Part shown: piece by piece, positions 31,609 to 40,333 of the stretch
Numbering within the stretch: the first letter of the stretch is position 1
Layout of the letters: every line of letters starts with the position of its first letter
NCBI GenBank assembly: GCA_937995875.1
Contig: CALKIW010000143.1
Location: 1 to 43,029 of the forward strand
Direction of reading: 5' to 3'
Source of the DNA: an uncultured Bacteroidales bacterium
GTDB taxonomy: Bacteria > Bacteroidota > Bacteroidia > Bacteroidales > Bacteroidaceae
Length of the DNA: 43,029 bases
Program-made: the position numbers and the translations under genes
The notes under the pieces: model-generated
Database searches by the model: none
What the model was told of the DNA's origin: nothing
What the model saw: only the letters and a program-made list of their open reading frames with translations

Positions 31609-31637
31609 CAAAGATAACAAAAAACTCTAATATTCAA
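31609..31637 (-). promoter_or_regulatory. Promoter of the FemAB-like gene
   Basis: On the minus strand TTG (31635-31637) and TATCTTTG (31609-31616) are 18 bases apart. The start of transcription would be near 31602, which argues for the GTG start at 31589. Confidence 0.6.
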
Positions 31638-31660
31638 CCTTTTATATGTAATCTTTTTTG

Positions 31661-31668
31661 TAACTTTG
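31661..31668 (+). promoter_or_regulatory. -7 box of the nitroreductase-kdsC promoter
   Basis: TAACTTTG followed by C matches TAnnTTTG and gives a leader of about 16 nt before the ATG at 31690. No TTG was found at the -33 position. It is divergent from the FemAB-like gene promoter. Confidence 0.55.
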
Positions 31669-31689
31669 CCCTATAACAATGAATACGGT

Positions 31690-32220
31690 ATGAAAGATTT
31701 CAAAACCTTAGTGCAGTGTCGCCGCAGCCATCGCCGTTTTACAGACCGGGAGGTCTCGGCCGAGCATTTGCAGCTCATTCTGCGTGCAGCCCTCATGTCG
31801 CCAACATCAATGGGGCGTCGCAGTTGGCATTTCGCCATTGCTGACAACAAACGTGACATTGAGAAAATGGCTGACGCCAAGGATATGGGGTCTCAGTTTA
31901 TGAAAGGTGCACCGCTTGCCATAGTGGTGATGGGAGATCCGAAGACTAACGACTGTTGGGTGGAGGACGGAAGCATAGCTGCCATATCCATGCAATATCA
32001 AGCCGAAGATCTCGGTCTGGGCAGCTGTTGGGTCCAGATACGAAATCGCGGTCTGACCGATGGACATACCGCTAATGAGGTGATACATGGCATATTGGGA
32101 CTTCCCGAAAACCTGAAGGTGTTGTGCGTATTGGCCATAGGGCACCCGGCTGATGAGTTGGAGCCACAGCACGAGGATGATTTGAAATGGGAAAATGTTA
32201 TTATAAAATCAGATGATTAA
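31690..32220 (+). CDS. Nitroreductase family protein (FMN-dependent)
   Basis: 176 residues. The N-terminal FMN-binding signature CRRSHRRFTDREVSAEHLQLILRAALMSPTS is the typical nitroreductase opening, with GRRSWHFAI as the second FMN contact region. LGSCWVQIRNRG and LPENLKVLCVLAIGHPADE complete the fold. These flavoenzymes reduce quinones, nitro compounds or other acceptors with NAD(P)H; the physiological substrate is unknown. The frame opens at 31666, but only the ATG at 31690 (MKDFKTLVQ) lies downstream of the promoter. Its last 8 bases overlap the kdsC-like start. Confidence 0.92.
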   Translation: MKDFKTLVQCRRSHRRFTDREVSAEHLQLILRAALMSPTSMGRRSWHFAIADNKRDIEKMADAKDMGSQFMKGAPLAIVVMGDPKTNDCWVEDGSIAAISMQYQAEDLGLGSCWVQIRNRGLTDGHTANEVIHGILGLPENLKVLCVLAIGHPADELEPQHEDDLKWENVIIKSDD

Positions 32221-32731
32221 TTACGATTTACGAAAGATAAAGGCAGTTATTTTTGATATAGACGGGGTACTTTCTGCCGAAACCATAGGTATGGATTCTG
32301 ACGGAATGCCTGTTCGCACCATGAACATCAAGGATGGCTACGCCATACAGTTGGCCATGAAGATGGGGCTGCGCGTTGCTATCATGACGGGAGGCGACTC
32401 AGAAGCCATACGTGGCAGATACGCTTATCTCGGTGTGGAAGACATTTACATGAAATGTGCCGTGAAGATAGAAACCTACAACAAGTTTATAAAGAAGTAT
32501 GGCCTACACGATGACGAAATCATTTTTATGGGCGATGATATTCCCGACTATGAGATTATGCAGCGTGTGGGTTGTCCTTGCTGCCCGGCAGACGCCTGTC
32601 CTGAAGTTAAAAATATTTCGGTTTACGTTTCCCAAAAACGAGGTGGTTTTGGCTGTGCCCGTGATGTTTTAGAACAGGTGATGCAGGCACAGGGCTTGTG
32701 GCTGAGTTCGGCGAAGGCGTTTGGATGGTAA
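32213..32731 (+). CDS. kdsC: KdsC-like 3-deoxy-D-manno-octulosonate 8-phosphate phosphatase
   Basis: 172-residue capless HAD phosphatase. Motif I is VIFDIDGVLS, motif II is the T of MTGGDS, motif III the Lys in AVKIETYNKF and motif IV MGDDIPDYEIM, followed by the family's GCPCCPADACPEVK segment and GGFGCARDVLEQVM near the end. KdsC removes phosphate from Kdo-8-P to give Kdo for lipopolysaccharide and acts as a tetramer because it has no cap. The ATG overlaps the nitroreductase stop by 8 bp, indicating translational coupling. Specificity for a related keto-sugar phosphate is possible. Confidence 0.9.
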   Translation: MINYDLRKIKAVIFDIDGVLSAETIGMDSDGMPVRTMNIKDGYAIQLAMKMGLRVAIMTGGDSEAIRGRYAYLGVEDIYMKCAVKIETYNKFIKKYGLHDDEIIFMGDDIPDYEIMQRVGCPCCPADACPEVKNISVYVSQKRGGFGCARDVLEQVMQAQGLWLSSAKAFGW

Positions 32732-32890
32732 CGTGTCATAGGCACGGAGCGGGCATCGAGTTACGGCGTAATGAAAACGTGTATATGATTATTGGTGAGG
32801 GAATAAGGATAGATAACTTTGTGCTGTTATTTAACAGTTTGAAGGTCTTGACACCTTAACTCCCTCATGCTCAAAACAGTTTGATCAATC

Positions 32891-33451
32891 ATGAAAAAGA
32901 TAATATTAGCCAGCAATTCTCCACGCAGGAGAGAACTTCTTGCCGGGTTGGGCTATGACTTCGAAGTGAGCGTGGTGCAAGGCATAGACGAAGGCTATCC
33001 GGCCGAGTTGTCGATGGAAGAAATTCCACAGTATATTGCCAAAGAAAAGGCAGATGCCTATGAGGTGGATGAGACGGAAATTCTACTTACGGCCGATACG
33101 GTTGTGGTGCTGGATAACGAAGTGCTGGGCAAACCGAAAGATGTGGCCGATGCGAGCCGCATGCTTCACGAATTGAGTGGGCGGACGCATCATGTCATTA
33201 CGGGGGTATGCCTGACAACAGCCTCTATGCAACGACAATTTTCAGTGGTTACGGAGGTAACTTTCAAACCACTTACAGATAAGGAAATAGAGTATTATAT
33301 CTCGAACTATCAACCTTTCGACAAGGCCGGTGCCTATGGCATTCAGGAATGGATTGGCTATATTGGCGTGACGGGGATACGAGGTAGCTATTTTAATGTG
33401 ATGGGGCTACCCGTGCAACGGATATATCAAGAGTTGCAACAGATAGAATAA
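32891..33451 (+). CDS. maf: Maf-like nucleotide pyrophosphatase
   Basis: 186-residue Maf protein. It begins KIILASNSPRRRELLAGLG, the family signature, with the catalytic Asp region LTADTVVVLDNEVLGKP and the substrate loop FDKAGAYGIQEWIGY. Maf proteins hydrolyse non-canonical or canonical nucleoside triphosphates to monophosphates (dTTP/UTP-preferring in the YhdE group) and influence cell division in some bacteria. It lies 160 bp after kdsC on the same strand, a common neighbour arrangement in Bacteroidetes. Confidence 0.94.
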   Translation: MKKIILASNSPRRRELLAGLGYDFEVSVVQGIDEGYPAELSMEEIPQYIAKEKADAYEVDETEILLTADTVVVLDNEVLGKPKDVADASRMLHELSGRTHHVITGVCLTTASMQRQFSVVTEVTFKPLTDKEIEYYISNYQPFDKAGAYGIQEWIGYIGVTGIRGSYFNVMGLPVQRIYQELQQIE

Positions 33452-33574
33452 CAAATTGGTCGGATTTTGATTTTGCAACACCTGTACTACTTCTCAAATT
33501 TTATTTTTGCTTAATTATAAAAAGGTGAAGATGCTGGTTAGACTGTCTTTGCCGATGATAACGCATACTATAAA

Positions 33575-33611
33575 CTGACAAAACTGACAGAGAAGGCTGA
33601 CAAGTTTGTCA
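33575..33611 (+). promoter_or_regulatory. TGACA repeats and palindrome upstream of groES
   Basis: CTGACA occurs at 33575-33580 and 33584-33589, and TGACAAGTTTGTCA (33598-33611) is an almost perfect palindrome with the same half-site. The cluster lies about 110-145 bp before groES. It could be an operator for heat-shock control, in place of the absent CIRCE element. Confidence 0.45.
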
Positions 33612-33632
33612 TGTGATAGTGTCAATGATGAA

Positions 33633-33648
33633 TTGGCACGGTTTTCGT
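33633..33648 (+). promoter_or_regulatory. Possible sigma-54-like promoter of groESL
   Basis: TTGGCACG (33633-33640) is a full match to the -24 half of a sigma-54 promoter. The -12 half at the correct spacing reads TCGT rather than TTGC, so the match is partial. No TAnnTTTG box is visible upstream of groES. Confidence 0.35.
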
Positions 33649-33718
33649 AATATCCGTGTGTGTACGCTCATCGTAGCGCTTATTCACATACAAACGTTTA
33701 ATCAAAATACAATCAATT

Positions 33719-33991
33719 ATGAAAGTAAAACCATTAGCAGACAGAGTGTTGGTGCTTCCTGCAGAGGCTGAAGAAAAAGTAGGTGGAATCATTATTCCTG
33801 ATACGGCAAAGGAAAAACCACAGCGTGGCAAAATTGTTGCCGTTGGTCAGGGTACCAAAGACGAGGAAATGATTTTGAAGGAAGGCGATGAGATTCTTTA
33901 TGGCAAGTATGCCGGAACTGAATTGGAAACTGATGGCGAGAAATATCTCATGATGCGCCAAAGCGACGTGCTCGCAATAGTGGAAAAATAG
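33719..33991 (+). CDS. groES: Co-chaperonin GroES
   Basis: 90-residue lid of the GroEL chamber, the usual size for GroES. It begins KVKPLADRVLVLPAEAEEKVGGIIIPDTAKEKPQRG, where the GGIIIPD mobile loop that contacts GroEL is intact. The domain closes with LYGKYAGTELETDGEKYLMMRQSDVLAIVEK. It is 135 bp upstream of groEL in the conserved order, with unusual upstream elements (33575-33648). Confidence 0.97.
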   Translation: MKVKPLADRVLVLPAEAEEKVGGIIIPDTAKEKPQRGKIVAVGQGTKDEEMILKEGDEILYGKYAGTELETDGEKYLMMRQSDVLAIVEK

Positions 33992-34126
33992 AACAGCTTG
34001 GAATGGGGTTGTAAATGGTTTGACAATAAAAAGGGACGATTTATAAACTCCAAATTCAACAGTTATCTTTCCTAATTCTAAAAGAATAATTCAAATTTCA
34101 ACATTCGTAATACATTATTAAATATT

Positions 34127-35749
34127 ATGGCAAAAGTTATTAAATTCGATACAGAGGCCCGCGAACTCTTGAAGCAGGGCGTTGATCAGTTGGCAGATGC
34201 AGTGAAGGTTACACTCGGTCCTAAAGGACGCAACGTGGTTATAGAGAAAAAATTTGGTGCTCCACAGATTACCAAGGACGGTGTTACCGTTGCTAAGGAA
34301 GTGGAGTTGGAAGACAAGTTTGAGAACACCGGGGCCCAGTTGGTGAAGAGCGTAGCCAGCAAGACCGGTGATGATGCTGGTGACGGCACCACGACAGCTA
34401 CCATTCTGACGCAAGCTATTGTTAACGAAGGCATGAAAAACGTTACTGCCGGTGCAAACCCAATGGATTTGAAGCGTGGTATTGACAAGGCCGTGAACAA
34501 GATAGTAGACTTTATCAAGGAGGGCGCAGAAGTTGTAGGCGACAATTATGATAAGATTGAACAGGTGGCAACAGTATCTGCCAATAACGACCCGGAGATT
34601 GGTAAGTTGCTTGCCGATGCCATGCGCAAGGTTTCCAAGGACGGTGTGATTACCATCGAAGAGAGCAAGACACGCGACACTAATATAGGCGTTGTAGAAG
34701 GCATGCAGTTTGATCGCGGTTATTTGTCGGGCTATTTTGTAACCGATACCGATAAGATGGAGTGTGTGATGGAAAATCCATACATCCTCATCTATGACAA
34801 GAAGATCAGCAACTTGAAGGAATTTCTGCCGGTGCTGCAGCCTGCTGCTGAGAGCGGTCGCCCATTGTTGGTAATTGCTGAGGATGTAGATTCTGAGGCG
34901 CTGACCACATTGGTAGTAAACCGTCTGCGTGGAGGGTTGAAGATTTGTGCCGTGAAAGCTCCGGGATTCGGTGATCGTCGCAAGGCCATGTTGGAAGATA
35001 TTGCCATTCTTACCGGTGGTGTCGTGATCAGCGAGGAGAAGGGCTTGAAGCTCGAACAGACCACATTGGAGATGCTCGGAACAGCCAAGAAGGTAACCAT
35101 ATCGAAGGACAACACTACCATTGTGGACGGTGCAGGCTCCAATGAGAACATCAAGGCTCGTGTAGCACAGATTAAGAATGAGATAGAAAACAGCACAAGC
35201 TCATACGACAAGGAGAAGTTGCAGGAGCGTCTGGCTAAGTTGGCCGGTGGCGTTGCAGTGCTCTATGTTGGTGCCAATTCAGAGGTTGAGATGAAGGAGA
35301 AGAAGGATCGCGTTGATGATGCGCTCTGCGCTACACGCGCAGCCATTGAGGAGGGCGTTGTTGTTGGTGGTGGTACTACCTACATCCGTGCACAGAAAGT
35401 GCTTGCCGACCTCAAGGGAGTGAATGCTGATGAGCAGACTGGTATCAACATTGTGTGCCGCGCCATCGAGGAGCCGCTTCGCCAGATAGTTTCGAATGCC
35501 GGTGGTGAGGGTGCCGTTGTTGTGAATAACGTTCGCGAAGGCAAGGGAGACTATGGCTACAATGCCCGTACCGAACAGTACGAAGACCTGCGTGCGGCCG
35601 GTGTTATTGACCCCGCCAAGGTGGCTCGTGTAGCGTTGGAAAATGCCGCTTCTATCGCGGGTATGTTCCTCACAACTGAGTGTATCATAGCAGACAAGCC
35701 CGAAGAGAATGCTCCGGTTATGCCGACTCCTCAACCGGGCATGATGTAA
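34127..35749 (+). CDS. groEL: Chaperonin GroEL
   Basis: 540-residue 60-kDa chaperonin subunit that forms the 14-mer folding chamber with GroES. The sequence opens AKVIKFDTEARELLKQGVDQLADAVKVTLGPKGRNVV. The ATP-binding GDGTTTATILTQ motif and the Asp of SANNDPEIGKL are intact. The C-terminal tail ends in Met/Pro/Gly (PQPGMM), in line with Bacteroidetes GroEL. It is followed by an intrinsic terminator at 35821, closing the groESL operon. Confidence 0.98.
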   Translation: MAKVIKFDTEARELLKQGVDQLADAVKVTLGPKGRNVVIEKKFGAPQITKDGVTVAKEVELEDKFENTGAQLVKSVASKTGDDAGDGTTTATILTQAIVNEGMKNVTAGANPMDLKRGIDKAVNKIVDFIKEGAEVVGDNYDKIEQVATVSANNDPEIGKLLADAMRKVSKDGVITIEESKTRDTNIGVVEGMQFDRGYLSGYFVTDTDKMECVMENPYILIYDKKISNLKEFLPVLQPAAESGRPLLVIAEDVDSEALTTLVVNRLRGGLKICAVKAPGFGDRRKAMLEDIAILTGGVVISEEKGLKLEQTTLEMLGTAKKVTISKDNTTIVDGAGSNENIKARVAQIKNEIENSTSSYDKEKLQERLAKLAGGVAVLYVGANSEVEMKEKKDRVDDALCATRAAIEEGVVVGGGTTYIRAQKVLADLKGVNADEQTGINIVCRAIEEPLRQIVSNAGGEGAVVVNNVREGKGDYGYNARTEQYEDLRAAGVIDPAKVARVALENAASIAGMFLTTECIIADKPEENAPVMPTPQPGMM

Positions 35750-35820
35750 GCGTAGTCACGGCTATATCTTAGGTTTTGAAAAATAATCTGTTATAGCTGA
35801 TAAAACTATATTAGTTAGTA

Positions 35821-35853
35821 AAGACGCATCCCGAAACGGATGCGTCTTTTTTA
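35821..35853 (+). terminator. Intrinsic terminator of groESL
   Basis: AAGACGCATCC (35821-35831) pairs perfectly with GGATGCGTCTT (35838-35848) around a 6-base loop, and a T6 tract closes it. It is the clearest terminator in the window, 71 bp after the groEL stop codon. Confidence 0.92.
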
Positions 35854-36013
35854 TAATCTGCCCAACACTACCATCCCATAATTTATGCAGTTGCGTAACA
35901 TAGCCATTAGTGGGAGGTTTATGGTCACAAGCAAAAAATCCTCATTGAAAGATGGATTTAGGAGAATGCTTTTGGCAATTCTTCTGTTTTTCAGTGGTTA
36001 GCTTGCTATTCTT

Positions 36014-36044
36014 TTTGTGTTCTATAGTGAAAACATTATCTTTG
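36014..36044 (+). promoter_or_regulatory. Promoter of the GH51 gene
   Basis: TTTG (36014-36017) and TATCTTTG (36037-36044) with 19 bases between are a perfect Bacteroidetes promoter. Transcription near 36050 excludes the ATG at 36050 and supports the start at 36071. Confidence 0.78.
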
Positions 36045-36070
36045 CATACATGATTTATAAGTTCCTAAAT

Positions 36071-38605
36071 ATGAAAAACCTCTTTTTATTATTGAGCATG
36101 ACGATATTGCCATACACTGTTCGTGCACAGAATATACAGCCAGCGTATCAGATACTTGGCAAGGACACCACCTGTCAGATATTCCTTTATTCTCCGGGAG
36201 AACGCGAAGGACTGCATTTGGCTTATTTAACCGACAATGCAGTGTGGCAGAATGTGGGGCAACTTTGTGGCTCGGATTATGCTCAATGGGGAGCCGAAAA
36301 GAGAATGTTTAGTCCCTACATAAGTCATGCTAACGACGGAACATGGCGGTTAATCTTTGGTGTAAATGATTATTCCCCATGCTTTGCAGCAGCCTATAGT
36401 GAGGATTTGGTGACATGGAGACCGCAAGACTATCCGCGATTGTCACAAAAAGGCGTTTTTAATCCTATCATGTTTCAGATGGATGACGGCACCTTTGACA
36501 TTTATTATAAAGGGAAAGATGGAGCCAAACACTACGTTCAGGCAAGTCCGGATTTCAGAATGTTTAAGGAAACGCCGGGACCAAGCACTATCGATGATAT
36601 TGCATGGATGCGTGATACGGCTTTTGTTGGAGGAAGAACACATGAGGGCAATCTGTTTGATGTGCCCAAAGTGCATTTGGACTATATACGCCAATACTTT
36701 CAGGCTGTTGCCCATGAATCAGAACTGAGCAAGGAGTCGATGCGCGATGATGCCACACGTTTTGCAACTATCGGTAATCATGTGAAAGCTACATTATTGG
36801 TGAATGCCGGCAAAACAAAAGCAATCAGCGATAAATTGATAGGTGCTTTTTTTGAAGATATAAACCATGCTGCCGATGGCGGGCTGTATGCGGAACTGGT
36901 GCAAAACAGAGATTTTGAATATTCCGCTGCTGATCGTCAGGGATGGGATGCTGCGACGGCGTGGCAGTCTAATAAACCTATTGTAATTAAAAAGGATATA
37001 CCGTTGAGCAAGAACAATCCCAACTACGCAGTACTGGCATCTCGCGACACACTCTATAACAATGGGTGGGATGGTATAACGGTTGCTCCGGATATGGAGT
37101 TCGATTTTTCTGTTTATCTGCGTAACGAGGACGCAGAGAAAAACCAAGTACTGGTTGCGTTGGTTGGAGATGAAGGAATCGTTGCGAAAACTAAGATAAA
37201 GACAGAGGGGCAGGGCTGGAATAGATATACGGCAAAGCTTATTGTTGATCGGAAGGCGCTGAAAGGGAAAGTAAGAATAGCTCTGACACCGTTGAAGTCG
37301 GGTAGTGTGGATGTTGATATGGTAAGTCTTTTTCCACAAGAAACCTATAAAGGACATGGGCTACGCAAAGATCTTGCAGAGGCCATTGCCGCGCTGAATC
37401 CTAAGTTTATACGTTTTCCGGGTGGGTGCTTGTCACACGGACAGGGCTTGTCCAATATCTATCATTGGAACGAAACGATTGGACCTTGGCAGGATCGCAC
37501 ACCAGCCAAGAATATTTGGGGGTATCATCAAACTCGAGGATTGGGCTTCTTTGAGTATTTCCAATTTTGCGAAGATATTGGGGCAGAGCCTTTGCCGGTG
37601 CTTGCTGCCGGTGTTCCATGCCAAAATTCACGTCCTAATGAAGACGGCTATGGTGGTCAGCAAGGTGGAATCCCAATGGAGGAGATGCCGGCCTATTGTC
37701 AGGAAATCCTCAATTTGATAGAGTGGGCCAATGGCGACCCGGCAACATCTAATTGGGCAAAAATGCGTGCTGAAGCCGGACATCCTGCTCCTTTCAACCT
37801 TAAATATATAGGCATTGGCAACGAAGATCTCATTTCTACAGTCTTTGAGGAGCGTTATCAAATGATATGTAAGACCATTAAGGCTAAGTATCCGAATATG
37901 ATAATATGTGGTACAGCAGGTCCCTTTCACGAACCTTCGGCAGACTATACAGAGGGGTGGAAATTCGCTAAAGCCAACCAAAACATAATAGATATGGTGG
38001 ACGAGCACTACTATGAATCTCCCGGATGGTTTATGCATCATCAGGACTATTACGACAATTATGATCGAACAGCTCCCAAAGTGTATCTTGGAGAGTGGGC
38101 TTCCCGTTCGAATACGCACGAAAATGCACTTGTGGAGGCTATGTATCTTTGTGGATTAGAACGTAACGGCGATGTTGTTTCCATGTCCAGCTATGCGCCT
38201 TTACTTTGTCGTGAAGGGTACGCCAACTGGAATCCAGATATGATATATTTCAATGGTGATAGCATCACCACGCTTACTCCAAGCTACCATACTCAACGGC
38301 TGTGGGGGACATATTGTGGAGATCAGTATGTAGAGTCGTCTATTGATATTCAGGACAATCTCAGATACCGAGTGGCTGCCAGTGTTATAAGAGACTCTAA
38401 AAAGGGGAAAACATATCTAAAACTTGTCAACGCATTACCATCTCGGCTTACCCTAACAGTTAAAGGGCTTGAACTTTTGCCGGGAGCAACTTATGAGGAA
38501 TTCTCCGGACAAGTCTATGATAAAAATGTCAATATAGTTAAGGGAACAATAAATGATACAGACATTACATTGTCTCCATATACGGTGAGAATAATAGAGT
38601 TATAA
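36071..38605 (+). CDS. Secreted GH51 alpha-L-arabinofuranosidase with N-terminal propeller-like domain
   Basis: 844 residues with signal peptide MKNLFLLLSMTILPYTVRAQ. Residues about 25-210 resemble part of a five-bladed GH43/GH117-type propeller (RMFSPYISHANDGTWRLIFG, AYSEDLVTWRPQDYPR). After residue about 240 comes the GH51 protein: an N-terminal carbohydrate-binding segment (KLIGAFFEDINHAADGGLYAELVQNRDFEY) and a TIM barrel with acid/base Glu585 in GIGNED and nucleophile Glu675 in YLGEWAS. GH51 enzymes release L-arabinose side chains from arabinoxylan or arabinan. It probably acts in the periplasm or on the surface. No SusCD or regulator adjoins, so it is not within a recognisable polysaccharide utilisation locus here. 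Confidence 0.93.
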   Translation: MKNLFLLLSMTILPYTVRAQNIQPAYQILGKDTTCQIFLYSPGEREGLHLAYLTDNAVWQNVGQLCGSDYAQWGAEKRMFSPYISHANDGTWRLIFGVNDYSPCFAAAYSEDLVTWRPQDYPRLSQKGVFNPIMFQMDDGTFDIYYKGKDGAKHYVQASPDFRMFKETPGPSTIDDIAWMRDTAFVGGRTHEGNLFDVPKVHLDYIRQYFQAVAHESELSKESMRDDATRFATIGNHVKATLLVNAGKTKAISDKLIGAFFEDINHAADGGLYAELVQNRDFEYSAADRQGWDAATAWQSNKPIVIKKDIPLSKNNPNYAVLASRDTLYNNGWDGITVAPDMEFDFSVYLRNEDAEKNQVLVALVGDEGIVAKTKIKTEGQGWNRYTAKLIVDRKALKGKVRIALTPLKSGSVDVDMVSLFPQETYKGHGLRKDLAEAIAALNPKFIRFPGGCLSHGQGLSNIYHWNETIGPWQDRTPAKNIWGYHQTRGLGFFEYFQFCEDIGAEPLPVLAAGVPCQNSRPNEDGYGGQQGGIPMEEMPAYCQEILNLIEWANGDPATSNWAKMRAEAGHPAPFNLKYIGIGNEDLISTVFEERYQMICKTIKAKYPNMIICGTAGPFHEPSADYTEGWKFAKANQNIIDMVDEHYYESPGWFMHHQDYYDNYDRTAPKVYLGEWASRSNTHENALVEAMYLCGLERNGDVVSMSSYAPLLCREGYANWNPDMIYFNGDSITTLTPSYHTQRLWGTYCGDQYVESSIDIQDNLRYRVAASVIRDSKKGKTYLKLVNALPSRLTLTVKGLELLPGATYEEFSGQVYDKNVNIVKGTINDTDITLSPYTVRIIEL

Positions 38606-38708
38606 TTTAACACAAAGGGGTGATATACCATATAATATACTAATGTTTATGATTTTACTTGCTTTAAATCAATAAAAGTGGAAAGATTACAAAATTTATG
38701 GCAAATAA

Positions 38709-38740
38709 TTTGGAATTGTGAAGTTTTTTTCTTTACTTTG
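38709..38740 (+). promoter_or_regulatory. Promoter of the ompA-like gene
   Basis: TTTG (38709-38712) and TTACTTTG (38733-38740) are 20 bases apart; the second element differs from TAnnTTTG at one position. The A/T-rich leader is about 50 nt. Confidence 0.5.
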
Positions 38741-38797
38741 CATATAATTAACAAATAGGAAAATAAAATATTATAGGTAAGATTTTAAAAAAAAACT

Positions 38798-39913
38798 ATG
38801 AAAAAAATGTTTAGTTTACTTGCTGCAAGTTTGTTTGCTGTATCAATGACAGCACAAACTGTCACGGAAAGTAAAACATTCGACAATGTATACATTGGTA
38901 TTAATGGTGGTGTTGCAACTAAGACTACAGGTCATGCCTGGCTAAAGGATCTCAACCCTAACGCCGGTTTGCGTATTGGTCGTTATTTTACTCCTGTATT
39001 TGGTCTTGCAGTTGAGAGCAATGTTTATTTTTCAAACAAACCTTGGAAAAGTGTAGGTACGACTGCTCGCGCTATTAATACCAGCCTGCTTGGAACGGTT
39101 AATCTCAGCAACTGGTTTGGTGGCTATAAAGGCGAGCCCCGCGCATTTGAAGTAAGTGCAGTGTACGGTCTTGGCTGGGGACATGTTTTTGGTCGTAGCG
39201 GTAAGTTTGTTAACGCTAATTTTAAAGATGCCAATCCGAGTTTTGCTACAGCTGCAACCGGCCAAAATATAGTAAGGACTAACAGTTTGACTTCTAAGGC
39301 CGGTCTTGATTTCGCTTTCAACTTGGGCGAGGACAAAGCATGGCAGTTCTATGTTGAGCCTGCTGTAATTTGGGGACTCAACGGTTTTGGATATGAGGGT
39401 GTTCAATACAATATTAACAAGTCTTTTGTTCAGTTGAACGCAGGCTTTATTTACAAGTTTGTGAATTCTAATGGCAGTCACAACTTTACAACTGCTACTC
39501 TGCGTGACCAGAACGAAATAGACGCATTGAATGCAACCATTAACGACCTTCGCAACGAGTTGGCTAAGAAGCCTAAGGAAGTTGTTAAGGAGGTAGTTAA
39601 GGAAGTTCAGGCTCCTGCTACTAAGCCGGTTAAGGTTGAGAATCTGTTCTTTGTAACCTTTGCACAGGGTAAGTCTGCTCTTACACGCGATGCAAAGAGA
39701 ATCCTCGACAACATCAAGGCAGGTCAGCACGTACAGATTGTTGGTACAGCTTCACCTGAGGGATCTAAGGAATTCAACGACAGATTGTCACAGTCTCGTG
39801 CAGATGCAGTTGCTGATTACCTGAAGGGTAACGGTGTAATTGTAGAAGAGGCTACAGGTAAGGGTGTGCAAGGCACGACTTCAAACCGTCTGGCTGTAGT
39901 TTATGTTCAGTAA
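38798..39913 (+). CDS. OmpA-family outer-membrane protein
   Basis: 371 residues with signal peptide MKKMFSLLAASLFAVSMTAQ. Residues about 20-225 are a small beta-barrel (alternating aromatic strands such as VYIGINGGVATKTTG and LGWGHVFGRSGKFVNANF). A helical, Lys/Glu/Val-rich segment (LRNELAKKPKEVVKEVVKEV) leads to the C-terminal OmpA domain, about residues 280-371: FVTFAQGKSALTRDAKRIL, IVGTASPEGSKEFNDRLSQSRADAV. The domain anchors the outer membrane to peptidoglycan. It is a single-gene unit with its own promoter and terminator, and its codon use and A/T-rich leader suggest high expression. Confidence 0.95.
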   Translation: MKKMFSLLAASLFAVSMTAQTVTESKTFDNVYIGINGGVATKTTGHAWLKDLNPNAGLRIGRYFTPVFGLAVESNVYFSNKPWKSVGTTARAINTSLLGTVNLSNWFGGYKGEPRAFEVSAVYGLGWGHVFGRSGKFVNANFKDANPSFATAATGQNIVRTNSLTSKAGLDFAFNLGEDKAWQFYVEPAVIWGLNGFGYEGVQYNINKSFVQLNAGFIYKFVNSNGSHNFTTATLRDQNEIDALNATINDLRNELAKKPKEVVKEVVKEVQAPATKPVKVENLFFVTFAQGKSALTRDAKRILDNIKAGQHVQIVGTASPEGSKEFNDRLSQSRADAVADYLKGNGVIVEEATGKGVQGTTSNRLAVVYVQ

Positions 39914-39935
39914 GCAAACAACCAACATATAAATC

Positions 39936-39971
39936 AAATCCCGGTGTTCATACGAGCACCGGGATTTTTTT
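39936..39971 (+). terminator. Intrinsic terminator of the ompA-like gene
   Basis: AAATCCCGGTG (39936-39946) pairs with CACCGGGATTT (39957-39967), 10-base loop, followed by a T7 run. It ends transcription 23 bp after the stop codon. Confidence 0.9.
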
Positions 39972-40333
39972 GCTATTTATTATTGAAACTTGTTCCGAAA
40001 ACTTTAAAAATTATTATTGGAAAAAATATGGTGGAGGATGAGATTAGTAGACCAGTCGCAGGTTGATGAGTGAGCTTTACATACCTTTGGATGACATTAC
40101 CGTGAGCAAGCGAAACAGGATTGCGACAATTAACAGCTATTGATGTTAAACCACTCGACATAATAGTATAATTAGAGGTAAATATGACTTAATATTCCTA
40201 ATGTTTGCGATAACAGTAAATTTGTAAACTTGGCATTACATTTTTTCGAATTAAAGCTTTGAATATATAATTTAAAACAGTATCTTTGCAATACTAATAA
40301 ATATGTATAAATAATAACTACCAATCGAAAGCT
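39972..40333. other. Intergenic region before ppdK
   Basis: 362 A/T-rich bases. It holds the ppdK promoter (40258-40288). I see no gene or repeat in the rest. The short frames present have no protein features. Confidence 0.5.
40258..40288 (+). promoter_or_regulatory. Promoter of ppdK
   Basis: TTTG (40258-40261) and TATCTTTG (40281-40288) with 19 bases between form a perfect Bacteroidetes promoter, giving a leader of about 40 nt. Confidence 0.78.

Noticed and set aside
32732..33718. CIRCE operator (TTAGCACTC-N9-GAGTGCTAA) upstream of groES
   Set aside because: Searched by eye and not present. The TGACA repeats and TTGGCACG box are reported instead.
39973..40161. Minus-strand 62-codon frame after the ompA-like gene
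   Set aside because: It lies directly behind a strong terminator, with no promoter or conserved features.
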